From Betaproteobacteria bacterium HGW-Betaproteobacteria-2 (GTDB lineage: Bacteria > Pseudomonadota > Gammaproteobacteria > Burkholderiales > Methylophilaceae): a stretch of DNA of 6,182 bases. The stretch spans positions 1 through 6,182 of the forward strand of contig PHCM01000095.1 in NCBI GenBank assembly GCA_002842255.1. The letters are read 5' to 3'. The position numbers were made by a program, and so were the translations under genes. Shown piece after piece: positions 1 to 6,182 of this stretch (its first letter is position 1; each line of letters begins with the position of its first letter). Below the pieces are notes generated by a model that saw only the letters and a list, made by a program, of their open reading frames with translations, did not search any database and was not told the DNA's origin.

Positions 1-92
1 CCACCCCTTCCCATCCCGAACAGGGCCGTGAAACGAATCCGCGCCAATGATAGTTTGCTTCTCGCATGCGAAAGTAGGTCACCGCCAAGCTC
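1..92 (+). rRNA. rrf: 5S ribosomal RNA, 3' portion (5' end outside the window)
   Basis: The sequence aligns by eye with E. coli 5S rRNA from about its nucleotide 27 to the 3' end. The conserved blocks CCCGAAC (15-21), GTGAAAC (28-34) and ATGCGAAAGTAGG (66-78) occur in the right order and spacing, and the closing strand CCGCCAAGC (82-90) would pair with the missing 5' end. About 26 nucleotides of the 5' end are missing because the window starts inside the gene. 5S rRNA is part of the central protuberance of the 50S subunit and is normally the last gene of an rrn operon, which agrees with the terminator just downstream. The exact 3' end (about 90-93) is estimated. Confidence 0.95.
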
Positions 93-100
93 CTTATACC

Positions 101-123
101 GAATCTGAGTCTTGCTCAGGTTC
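101..123 (+). other. Hairpin between 5S rRNA and terminator
   Basis: GAATCTGAG (101-109) pairs with CTCAGGTTC (115-123) across a 5-nt loop. In RNA this is a 9-bp stem with one U-G wobble. No T run follows, so it is not an intrinsic terminator on its own. It lies 8 nt after the 5S end and 2 nt before the terminator stem. It may be a processing or stability element of the rrn 3' trailer; that role is inference. Confidence 0.55.
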
Positions 124-125
124 CA

Positions 126-158
126 ACAAAAGCCCTCGATATGAGGGCTTTTGTGTTT
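126..158 (+). terminator. Intrinsic terminator of the rrn operon
   Basis: A perfect 12-bp inverted repeat, ACAAAAGCCCTC (126-137) and GAGGGCTTTTGT (143-154), encloses a 5-nt loop GATAT. The stem has a GC core (GCCCTC/GAGGGC), and its descending arm carries four T and is followed by GTTT. This is classic Rho-independent architecture at the end of an rrn operon. The A run in the left arm and T run in the right arm mean it could also terminate transcription arriving from the opposite direction. Confidence 0.9.
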
Positions 159-173
159 CTGGCAGTTACCAAT

Positions 174-192
174 ACCAATTCATTGAATTGGT
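174..192. repeat. Perfect 19-bp palindrome, candidate operator
   Basis: ACCAATTCA (174-182) and TGAATTGGT (184-192) are perfect reverse complements around a single centre base (183). The palindrome ends exactly where the extended -10 element begins (193), so it fills the spacer and reaches the -35 zone. The form, two 9-bp half-sites with almost no loop, suits a dimeric DNA-binding protein better than an RNA hairpin, which would need a larger loop. No regulator is identifiable from sequence, so the operator role is inference. Confidence 0.5.
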
Positions 193-201
193 TGATATAA
201 T
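193..201 (+). promoter_or_regulatory. Extended -10 promoter for the rimP-nusA-infB operon
   Basis: TGATATAAT is a perfect sigma-70 extended -10 element: TG, one base, then consensus TATAAT at 196-201. No good -35 hexamer lies 16-18 nt upstream (the region reads ATACCAAT), which is acceptable because extended -10 promoters can work without one. The expected start of transcription is about 207-211, giving a leader of about 50 nt before rimP. It lies after the rrn terminator and before the first protein gene, where an operon promoter is expected. Assigned from sequence only. Confidence 0.7.
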
Positions 202-210
202 GTTGTTTTG

Positions 211-232
211 ATGGGCTTTGGGCCCATTTTTT
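211..232 (+). promoter_or_regulatory. Short hairpin with T tract in the rimP leader (possible attenuator)
   Basis: ATGGGC (211-216) pairs with GCCCAT (222-227) across the loop TTTGG, and a run of six T (227-232) follows. The stem has 4 GC of 6 bp, weaker than the terminator at 126-158. If transcription starts at about 210, the hairpin forms the very 5' end of the mRNA and may stabilise it. For transcripts running through from the rrn operon it could act as a second weak terminator. The E. coli nusA operon leader also contains terminators and is autoregulated by NusA, which makes attenuation plausible but unproven here. Confidence 0.45.
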
Positions 233-261
233 GTTTCTGCGATTTGTTTGAGGATGATTTG

Positions 262-696
262 ATGCAGGATTTGCATGCATTGCTGGAGCGTTCACTGACT
301 CAACTGGGTTACGAACTGGTTGATCTGGAGATATCCAATCGTGGCAAATTATTGCGTCTGTTCATTGACAAGCCTGAAGGCATCACCATCGATGATTGCG
401 TGTTGGTCAGCAATCAGATGGGTAATCTTCTGGCGGTTGAGCACGATATCGATTACGACAGGCTTGAGGTCTCCTCGCCTGGTCTGGATAGGGTGTTGAA
501 GAAGCAGAGCGATTTCGAGCGTTTTGCCGGCGAACGCGCGCATGTGAAGTTGCGAGTTCCGGTTGAGAACAGAAAGAATTTTTTAGGCATATTGCGTGGT
601 TTGGAATCGGAGAGCTTGTTAATCGAGTGCGATGGTGCGGTACACAAAGTCGCGTTGAGCAATATTGACAAGGCAAGATTGGCCCCCGAGTTCTAA
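262..696 (+). CDS. rimP: Ribosome maturation factor RimP
   Basis: This 144-residue cytoplasmic protein is close to the family's usual length (about 150). RimP binds free 30S subunits and is needed for their efficient late maturation. The N-terminal alpha/beta domain (about 1-80) opens with [20 protein letters not shown] and contains the family hallmark [15 protein letters not shown] (67-81). An SH3-like C-terminal domain follows (about 90-144) and ends in the typical [13 protein letters not shown] chose ATG 262 because GAGG (250-253) lies 8 nt upstream and the homologous N-terminus begins here. The frame stays open back to a TTG at 208, but that stretch overlaps the leader hairpin and its translation ([17 protein letters not shown]) resembles nothing in RimP. 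It is the first gene of the operon, 27 nt before nusA, the usual rimP-nusA order. Confidence 0.96.
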   Translation: MQDLHALLERSLTQLGYELVDLEISNRGKLLRLFIDKPEGITIDDCVLVSNQMGNLLAVEHDIDYDRLEVSSPGLDRVLKKQSDFERFAGERAHVKLRVPVENRKNFLGILRGLESESLLIECDGAVHKVALSNIDKARLAPEF

Positions 697-723
697 CTTG
701 CAGAATTTTAAGCGGAGATTGAA

Positions 724-2190
724 ATGAGTCGCGAAATTTTATTACTGGTAGATGCTCTGGCACATGAAAAGAATGTGGCGGAAGAGATCATCTTTACTGC
801 GCTTGAGTTGGCACTTGCTTCTGCAAGCAAGAAGCGTTTCACCGAAGATGCGGACGTTCGTGTTGCTATCAACCGTGACAATGGCGAGTACCAGTCATTC
901 AGGCGCTGGCAGATCGTGGCGGATGAGGCGCTGGAGAATCCGGCAGCGCAAGTTGCGCTTTCCGACGAACGGGCAAAAGGCTTGGCCGAAGGTGACTATA
1001 TCGAGGAGCCGCTGGAGTCCATCGAATTTGGCCGTATCGGTGCCCAGGCAGCAAAGCAGGTAATCCTGCAGAAGGTGCGCGAGGCTGAACGTGAACAGAT
1101 CCTGGATGATTTCCTGGCCCGCAAGGAGCATCTGGTAACTGGTGTTATCAAGCGCATGGAAAAAGGCAATGCCATCATTGAAGTCGGTCGCATCGAATCC
1201 TTGTTGCCACGTGAGCAGATGATCCCGAAGGAAAATCTGCGCGTGGGTGACCGTGTGCGTGCCTATCTGTCACGTATCGAGCGTGGCGGCCGTGGCCCAC
1301 AACTCATACTCTCACGTATCGCGCCCGAGTTTCTGATCAAGCTGTTTGAATTGGAAGTGCCGGAGATTGAAGAGGGTCTGCTGGAGATCAGGTCGGCAGC
1401 ACGCGATCCTGGCCTGCGTTCAAAAATTGCCGTGAAAACCAATGACCAACGTCTGGACCCGGTCGGCACCTGTGTCGGTATGCGTGGTTCGCGCGTACAG
1501 GCCGTTACCGGCGAACTCGCTGGCGAACGTGTCGACATCATTCTGTGGTCGATGGAACCGGCGCAATTCGTCATTAATGCCATGGCGCCGGCTGAGGTAT
1601 CCAGTATCGTTGTTGATGAAGATGCGCACAGCATGGATGTGGTCGTGTCCGAAGATCAGTTGGCACAGGCTATCGGTCGTAGCGGTCAGAATGTACGCCT
1701 GGCTTCCGAATTGACCGGCTGGACCCTGAATATTCTGACTGAGGAAGAAGCCGCCCAGAAACATGAAGAGGAGCACAGCAAGACGCGCAACTTGTTCATG
1801 GAAAAACTGGATGTGGATGAGGAGGTGGCTGACATCCTGGTGGAAGAAGGTTTCAGCACCCTGGAAGAAATTGCGTATGTTCCGCTTTCTGAAATGAGTG
1901 AAATTGATGCTTTCGATGAAGATACCATCAATGAGCTGCGCAAGCGTGCACGGGCAGCCTTGCTGAAAGAAGCAATTGCCAAGGAAGAAAAGGCAGAGGA
2001 GGCCAGTGAAGACTTGCTGGGCATGGAAGGCATGGATGACGCAACTGCGCACAAGCTGGCTGCACAGGGTGTATCAACGATGGAAGATCTGGCCGATCTG
2101 GCGGTGGACGATCTGGTTGAATTGACCGGAATGGACGCCGAACGGGCCAAGACGCTCATCATGACCGCACGTGCCCCTTGGTTTGCCTGA
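724..2190 (+). CDS. nusA: Transcription termination/antitermination factor NusA
   Basis: This 488-residue protein is nearly the length of E. coli NusA (495). NusA binds RNA polymerase near the RNA exit channel, promotes pausing and hairpin-dependent termination, and takes part in rRNA antitermination. Domains in order: N-terminal polymerase-binding domain (1-~130), S1 RNA-binding domain (~134-200), KH1 (~230-290, loop GMRG at 252-255), KH2 (~295-345, [12 protein letters not shown] at 316-327), and two helix-hairpin-helix acidic repeats, AR1 (~358-415) and AR2 (~430-488). Possession of both acidic repeats is typical of proteobacterial NusA; many other bacteria lack them. In E. coli AR2 masks the RNA-binding domains and contacts the alpha subunit. 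The start ATG 724 has GGAG at 714-717, 6 nt upstream. E. coli NusA autoregulates its operon; the leader hairpin at 211-232 could serve this here. No key domain is damaged. Confidence 0.98.
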   Translation: MSREILLLVDALAHEKNVAEEIIFTALELALASASKKRFTEDADVRVAINRDNGEYQSFRRWQIVADEALENPAAQVALSDERAKGLAEGDYIEEPLESIEFGRIGAQAAKQVILQKVREAEREQILDDFLARKEHLVTGVIKRMEKGNAIIEVGRIESLLPREQMIPKENLRVGDRVRAYLSRIERGGRGPQLILSRIAPEFLIKLFELEVPEIEEGLLEIRSAARDPGLRSKIAVKTNDQRLDPVGTCVGMRGSRVQAVTGELAGERVDIILWSMEPAQFVINAMAPAEVSSIVVDEDAHSMDVVVSEDQLAQAIGRSGQNVRLASELTGWTLNILTEEEAAQKHEEEHSKTRNLFMEKLDVDEEVADILVEEGFSTLEEIAYVPLSEMSEIDAFDEDTINELRKRARAALLKEAIAKEEKAEEASEDLLGMEGMDDATAHKLAAQGVSTMEDLADLAVDDLVELTGMDAERAKTLIMTARAPWFA

Positions 2191-2259
2191 CTTGAGGTGA
2201 CCTAACGATTGATGAGATGGTGTATTTGTAATGCGTATGTAAGCGCAAAAGAAACAACT

Positions 2260-2266
2260 GGAGAGG
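2260..2266 (+). promoter_or_regulatory. infB ribosome binding site within the 83-nt nusA-infB spacer
   Basis: GGAGAGG lies 7 nt upstream of the infB ATG, the strongest Shine-Dalgarno match in the window, and it fixes the infB start at 2274. The rest of the 2191-2273 spacer shows no convincing promoter or terminator. It contains two tiny reading frames discussed in the findings. The spacer is the longest of the operon. Confidence 0.85.
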
Positions 2267-2273
2267 TAGCAGT

Positions 2274-4964
2274 ATGGGAAAATCGAGCGTAGCACAGTTT
2301 GCCAGTGAGTTAAATTTGCCAGCGGAGTTGCTTCTGGAGCAACTCAAGGGTGCTGGCGTCAATAAGGCCGCGCAAGATGACGAGCTGACTGAGCAGGACA
2401 AGACCTCTTTGTTGGAGTACTTGCGTAAGGAGCATGGTGCGCAGGAACCAAAGAACAAGATCACCTTGACGCGCAAACAGAGCACCGAGATCAAAAAGAC
2501 AGACAGTACGGGTAAGGCGCGTACGATTCAGGTGGAGGTGCGCAAAAAACGTGTCCTCGTGCGACGCGACCTTTCTGAATTGGAGCAATCTGAGGAAGTC
2601 GGCAAGCCGGCAGAGATGGTGGCTCCTGAGCCGGTACAAGAGCAGATACCTGCTGAGATTGTCGAACCGGTTGCAGAAGCTCCGGAGGTTGTTGAGCCTG
2701 TAGTGGAAGTGCCGGTTGCAGAAGCTGTGGAAGTGGCAAAACCAGTTGAAGAAGTCGCACCAGCCCCGGTTGCTCCAACCAGAACTCTCAAGAAGACTGT
2801 GCTGACGCCGGAACAGATTGCATTACGCGAGGAGGAAGCCAGACGCCATGCGAATCTGGTGGCCTTGCAAACCGAAGAGCTGCAGAAGAAGCAGGCTCTG
2901 ATACAGAAGCGTCTGGAAGAAGAAGCCAGAAAAGCCGCGGAAGCTGCTGCTGCGGCTGAAAAAGCCAGCAAACTTTCGGAAGGTACATTGCATAAACCTG
3001 CGGCGAAAGAAGGTGCCAAGGCGGATGACAAGGGTGCGAAGAAGGCAAGCAAGGCCAAGGACTGGGCAGATACGCAGAACAAGAAGCGTGGCATCAAAAC
3101 CCGTGGAGATGCTGCTTTTGCACAGGGCTGGCGTGGTCATAAAGGTAAATCCAAGACCCACCGAGATGGGGATGACGGTCCGCATTCATTCAATGCACCA
3201 ACGGAACCAGTGATTCATGAGGTTATGGTGCCGGAAACGATTTCTGTGGCGGATCTTGCTCACAAGATGGCGGTGAAGGCCGGCGAAGTTATCAAGACGC
3301 TGATGAAAATGGGCATGATGGTTACCATTAATCAGGTCCTGGATCAGGAAACCGCCATCATTGTCGTTGAAGAAATGGGCCATGAGGCCAAGGCTGCGGC
3401 GGCCAACGATCCGGAAGCCTTCCTGGAGGATGCCGAACATGCGGAAGCCGTGCAGGAACCGCGCCCACCTGTGGTGACAGTCATGGGTCACGTTGACCAT
3501 GGTAAGACCTCCCTGCTGGATTATATACGTCGTACCCGTGTGGCTTCAGGCGAAGCTGGCGGCATTACTCAGCATATTGGTGCCTACCATGTTGAAACGC
3601 CGCGCGGTATGGTGACTTTCCTCGATACTCCGGGCCACGAGGCCTTTACCGCAATGCGTGCACGCGGTGCCAAGGCAACTGACGTTGTCATTCTGGTGGT
3701 TGCGGCGGATGACGGTGTCATGCCGCAGACAATCGAGGCCGTCCACCATGCCAAGGCGGGTGGTGTGCCCCTGGTGGTGGCGATCAACAAGATTGATGTG
3801 CAAGGTGCGAATCCGGAGCGTGTCAAACAGGAGCTGGTTGCACAAGAGGTGATCCCGGAAGAATACGGTGGCGACGTCATGTTTGTTGAAGTGTCTGCCA
3901 AAACCGGCCAAGGCATCGACAGCCTGCTTGAAGCCGTACTGTTGCAAGCTGAAGTGCTGGAACTGAAGGCAGCCAAAAATATTCCGGCCAAGGGCCTAGT
4001 GATTGAAGGGCGTCTGGATAAGGGGCGCGGTCCGGTGGCAACCATCCTGGTGCAGGCGGGTACGTTGAGTCGTGGGGATATGCTGCTTGCCGGCAGTTCG
4101 TTTGGTCGCGTGCGCGCCATGCTCGATGAGAATGGCAAGGAGATCAAGGAGGCCGGTCCGTCCATTCCGGTGGAAATCCTCGGTCTTTCGGATGTGCCGA
4201 ATGCCGGTGAGGAAGTCATCGTGCTGAATGATGAGCGCAAGGCACGCGAGATCGCGTTGTTCCGTCAGGGCAAGTTCCGAGATGTGAAACTGGCACGTCA
4301 GCAGGCTTCCAAGCTGGAAAGTATTTTTGACCAGATGGCAGAAGGTGAAGTGAAGACGTTGCCGATGATCATCAAATCCGATGTTCAGGGCTCTTACGAA
4401 GCGCTGGCTACCTCTTTGGAGAAGCTTTCCACCGACGAGGTCAAGGTCAATATCATTCATACCGGTGTGGGTGCCATCAGTGAGTCGGATGTCAATCTGG
4501 CGTCCGCATCGAAGGGTGTGCTGATTGGCTTCAATGTCCGCGCTGATGCGGGTGCGCGCAAGCTGATTGAAACATTGGGCGTGGATGTGCGCTACTACAA
4601 CATCATTTACCAGGCGGTGGATGAAGTGAAGGCGGCGCTGAGCGGCATGCTGGCACCTGAAGAGAAGGAAAATGTCATCGGCCTGGTCGAGATCCGCGAA
4701 GTCTATCGTATCTCCAAGGTCGGTGCAGTCGCCGGTTGTTACGTACTCGATGGTCTGATCAAGCGTGGTTCCAGAGTCCGTGTATTGCGGGACAATGTGG
4801 TGATTCATGATGGTGAACTGGATTCGCTCAAGCGCTTCAAGGACGACGTGAAAGAGGTCAAGTCGAATTTCGAGTGCGGTCTGTCGCTGAAGAATTTCAA
4901 TGACATTGAAGTCGGCGATACGCTGGAAGTCTACGAAGTCGTGGAAGTCGCACGCTCGCTGTAA
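2274..4964 (+). CDS. infB: Translation initiation factor IF-2
   Basis: This 896-residue GTPase is about the length of E. coli IF2 (890). IF2 brings formylmethionyl initiator tRNA to the 30S subunit and promotes 50S joining. Layout: a first IF2N domain (1-~52); a basic segment ending [10 protein letters not shown] (90-99); a Pro/Glu/Val-rich linker (~103-168) with an internal tandem repeat; a long charged, Ala-rich helical stretch (~177-235); a Lys-rich segment (~240-300); a second IF2N domain (~311-370). The GTPase domain (~397-565) has every motif: G1 GHVDHGKT (405-412), G2 GGITQHIG (429-436), G3 DTPGH (451-455), G4 NKID (505-508) and G5 SAK (541-543). Domain II (~573-660), domain III (~680-785) and the C-terminal initiator-tRNA-binding domain (~795-896) follow. 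The start is ATG 2274, set by GGAGAGG. E. coli makes shorter IF2 forms from internal starts; I see no well-spaced internal ribosome binding site here. Confidence 0.98.
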   Translation: MGKSSVAQFASELNLPAELLLEQLKGAGVNKAAQDDELTEQDKTSLLEYLRKEHGAQEPKNKITLTRKQSTEIKKTDSTGKARTIQVEVRKKRVLVRRDLSELEQSEEVGKPAEMVAPEPVQEQIPAEIVEPVAEAPEVVEPVVEVPVAEAVEVAKPVEEVAPAPVAPTRTLKKTVLTPEQIALREEEARRHANLVALQTEELQKKQALIQKRLEEEARKAAEAAAAAEKASKLSEGTLHKPAAKEGAKADDKGAKKASKAKDWADTQNKKRGIKTRGDAAFAQGWRGHKGKSKTHRDGDDGPHSFNAPTEPVIHEVMVPETISVADLAHKMAVKAGEVIKTLMKMGMMVTINQVLDQETAIIVVEEMGHEAKAAAANDPEAFLEDAEHAEAVQEPRPPVVTVMGHVDHGKTSLLDYIRRTRVASGEAGGITQHIGAYHVETPRGMVTFLDTPGHEAFTAMRARGAKATDVVILVVAADDGVMPQTIEAVHHAKAGGVPLVVAINKIDVQGANPERVKQELVAQEVIPEEYGGDVMFVEVSAKTGQGIDSLLEAVLLQAEVLELKAAKNIPAKGLVIEGRLDKGRGPVATILVQAGTLSRGDMLLAGSSFGRVRAMLDENGKEIKEAGPSIPVEILGLSDVPNAGEEVIVLNDERKAREIALFRQGKFRDVKLARQQASKLESIFDQMAEGEVKTLPMIIKSDVQGSYEALATSLEKLSTDEVKVNIIHTGVGAISESDVNLASASKGVLIGFNVRADAGARKLIETLGVDVRYYNIIYQAVDEVKAALSGMLAPEEKENVIGLVEIREVYRISKVGAVAGCYVLDGLIKRGSRVRVLRDNVVIHDGELDSLKRFKDDVKEVKSNFECGLSLKNFNDIEVGDTLEVYEVVEVARSL
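2667..2756 (+). repeat. In-frame 45-bp imperfect tandem repeat in infB linker
   Basis: Two adjacent 45-bp units (2667-2711 and 2712-2756) both begin with the identical 15-mer CCGGTTGCAGAAGCT and then diverge. They encode residues 132-146 ([15 protein letters not shown]) and 147-161 ([15 protein letters not shown]), identical at 11 of 15 positions. The repeat lies in the flexible linker between IF2N domains, which varies greatly in length among bacteria. It looks like an old in-frame duplication. Confidence 0.75.
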
Positions 4965-5007
4965 GTATGGAAACCATTATGCACGGGTGTTTTCACAGGG
5001 ATTATTG

Positions 5008-5388
5008 ATGGCCAAGGAATTTTCCAGAAGCGATCGCGTTGCCGAGCAGATTCAGCGAGAACTCGCTGATCTGCTGCAATTCGAGGTGAAAGATCCGCGT
5101 ATCGGCATGGTCACAATCACTGAAGTGGAAGTGAGCGGTGATATGGCGCATGCGAAGATCTATTACAGCGCAAAGGCGGGTACCGCAGAATTGCAGAAAG
5201 GCTTGGAGAAATCCGCAGGCTTTCTGCGTACTCAGCTTGGCAAGCGCATGCTGCTGCGCACGGTGCCGCAATTGCACTTCATCTATGATGCATCGATTGA
5301 TCGCGGCATGCGGCTCTCACAGTTGATCGATGAGGCGCTGGCACCAGACCAACTGGTGTCGGACCACAAAGATAAACCATCCAGCTAA
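5008..5388 (+). CDS. rbfA: 30S ribosome-binding factor RbfA
   Basis: This 126-residue protein (E. coli RbfA 133) binds the 30S subunit and assists 16S rRNA 5'-end maturation; in E. coli it is needed for growth in the cold. It is a single small type II KH domain. Visible family signatures are MAKEFSRSDRVAEQIQREL (1-19), KDPRIGMVTIT (28-38), the KH helix around SAGFLR (69-74), and LRTVPQLHFIYDASIDRGMR (83-102), with a short polar tail. I chose ATG 5008 because AGGG (4997-5000) lies 7 nt upstream and the conserved N-terminus starts exactly here. The frame stays open back to 4900, but that part overlaps the end of infB and is spurious. It sits 43 nt after infB and 24 nt before truB, the standard order. 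It acts on the same particle as RimP. Confidence 0.96.
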   Translation: MAKEFSRSDRVAEQIQRELADLLQFEVKDPRIGMVTITEVEVSGDMAHAKIYYSAKAGTAELQKGLEKSAGFLRTQLGKRMLLRTVPQLHFIYDASIDRGMRLSQLIDEALAPDQLVSDHKDKPSS

Positions 5389-5412
5389 GCCTCAGCAACG
5401 GCGGTCACTGAT

Positions 5413-6164
5413 ATGCAATTCAGGCGCATCAAGCGTGCCATCGATGGCGTGCTTTTACTCGACAAGCCCCTCGGATATTCCTCCAATCAGGCGTTACAGC
5501 AGGTCAAGCGGCTCTATCAGGCAGCCAAGGCCGGCCATACCGGCAGCCTGGATCCATTGGCAACCGGATTGCTGCCGATCTGCCTGGGTGAGGCGACCAA
5601 GTTCTCACATTTTCTGCTGGATGCTGATAAAAGCTATCGTGCGCTGGTCCAACTGGGCAGTACGACGACGACCGGTGATGTGGAAGGCGAGGTGCTGAGC
5701 CGCAGCGATGTCAATGTTACTGCCGAACAATTACGGGCTGCCCTGCAGAAGTTTATCGGCGATATCGAACAGGTACCGCCCATGTATTCGGCGCTGAAGC
5801 ATCAGGGCAAGGCACTCTATGAATATGCGCGTGATGGTGTCGATGTTGCGCGGTCTGCGCGCCAGGTGAAGATTTTCAGTATCGACTTGATCAGTTTCGA
5901 TATGCAATCGCAACGTTTCGAGATGGATGTCGTCTGCAGCAAAGGCACCTATATCCGTACGCTAGCTGAGGATATCGGTCATGCACTCGGTTGCGGGGCG
6001 CATCTGGCAGGACTGCGTCGTTTAAGTACGGCACATTTCAGACTGGAGCATGCGTATACGCTGGAGCAGCTGGAAGAACTGACGATGGAACAGCGCGATG
6101 ACATTCTGTTGGGCGCGGATGCCGCAGTAGCCGACCTGCCGCAGGTCGAACTGGATGCTGACAG
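5413..6164 (+). CDS. truB: tRNA pseudouridine(55) synthase TruB (3' end missing)
   Basis: TruB converts uridine 55 in the T loop of tRNAs to pseudouridine. The 250 residues present cover the catalytic domain: KRAIDGVLLLDKPLGYSSN near the start, the motif GHTGSLDPLATGLLP (41-55) with catalytic Asp47, Tyr75 in KSYRA that contacts the target base, QVPPMYSALKHQGKALYEYAR (120-140), and SKGTYIRTLAEDIGHALGCGAH (176-197) with the conserved Arg182. The family is usually about 300-315 residues, so roughly the last 55-65 residues, including most of the C-terminal PUA-like RNA-binding domain, are lost at the contig edge. The start ATG 5413 fits the family N-terminus, though its ribosome binding site (GGCGGT, 5399-5404) is weak; translation may be coupled to rbfA 24 nt upstream. 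A tail read as RDRKSV beyond residue 250 is adapter sequence, not protein. In many proteobacteria rpsO follows. Confidence 0.95.
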
Positions 6165-6182
6165 AGATCGGAAGAGCGTCGT
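6165..6182. other. Illumina TruSeq adapter sequence (artefact)
   Basis: The final 18 bases, AGATCGGAAGAGCGTCGT, match exactly the start of the Illumina TruSeq adapter read-through sequence. This is residual adapter left in the assembly at the contig end, not genomic DNA. Genuine sequence ends at about 6164; the first A of the match may be the A-tail added in library preparation. Confidence 0.97.

Noticed and set aside
208..261. Longer RimP starting from TTG 208 or ATG 211
   Set aside because: It overlaps the leader hairpin and the likely transcription start, has no ribosome binding site, and the added residues do not resemble RimP. ATG 262 has GAGG at good spacing.
93..261. A tRNA gene (such as metY) before rimP as in E. 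coli
   Set aside because: No cloverleaf, T-loop GTTCRA or CCA end could be found; the space is taken by hairpins and a promoter.
2191..2273. A separate infB promoter (TGTAAT at 2227-2232)
   Set aside because: No -35-like hexamer occurs at 16-18 nt; TTGAGG and TTGATG are spaced 29 and 12 nt away.
2616..2618. Internal start for a short IF2 form at residue 115
   Set aside because: The nearest purine-rich GAGGAAG lies over 15 nt upstream, too far for a ribosome binding site.
3996..4808. 270-codon open frame on the - strand inside infB, and others such as 3584-4240 and 1420-2052
   Set aside because: They lie wholly opposite strongly conserved IF2 and NusA coding sequence, show no recognisable domain, and are His/Ser/Arg-rich in the manner of antisense shadows.
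4900..5007. Longer RbfA starting inside infB
   Set aside because: The added residues are an out-of-frame reading of the infB end; the conserved RbfA N-terminus and ribosome binding site point to 5008.
5330..5698. 122-codon + strand frame across the rbfA-truB junction
   Set aside because: It overlaps rbfA and truB in a different frame, while truB in frame from 5413 shows all catalytic motifs.
1..6182. A novel defence, mobile or biosynthetic system
   Set aside because: Every long stretch is explained by conserved housekeeping genes in their usual order; no repeats of array type, transposase, integrase or unknown gene are present.

Overview
This window is a conserved translation and transcription housekeeping locus. 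It begins inside a 5S rRNA gene (the tail of an rrn operon) and continues, all on the + strand, through rimP - nusA - infB - rbfA - truB. The protein sequences look proteobacterial. The IF2 N-terminus ([22 protein letters not shown]), a 488-residue NusA with two C-terminal acidic repeats, and moderate GC with AT-rich spacers fit a betaproteobacterium best, perhaps of the Nitrosomonadales. That placement is by recall of family sequences, not by a search.

Layout: 1-~92 is the 3' part of 5S rRNA. 93-261 has no gene but is dense in signals: a hairpin (101-123), a strong intrinsic terminator (126-158), a perfect 19-bp palindrome (174-192), an abutting extended -10 promoter (193-201), a short hairpin followed by six T (211-232), and the rimP ribosome binding site. 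Then come rimP (262-696), nusA (724-2190), infB (2274-4964), rbfA (5008-5388) and truB (5413 to the contig edge, truncated). Intergenic gaps are 27, 83, 43 and 24 nt, with no terminator seen between genes, so the five are probably one transcription unit. The last 18 bases (6165-6182) match the Illumina TruSeq adapter exactly and are not genomic.

How the genes work together: RimP and RbfA assist 30S subunit maturation. NusA controls pausing, termination and rRNA antitermination by RNA polymerase. IF2 places initiator tRNA on the ribosome. TruB makes pseudouridine 55 in tRNA. The operon therefore links ribosome assembly, initiation and transcription elongation. Its placement directly behind an rRNA operon is notable because NusA acts on rRNA transcription.

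I found no mobile element, CRISPR array, defence system or unknown gene. The points worth a second look are the adapter at the end and the compact, possibly regulated promoter/leader ahead of rimP.
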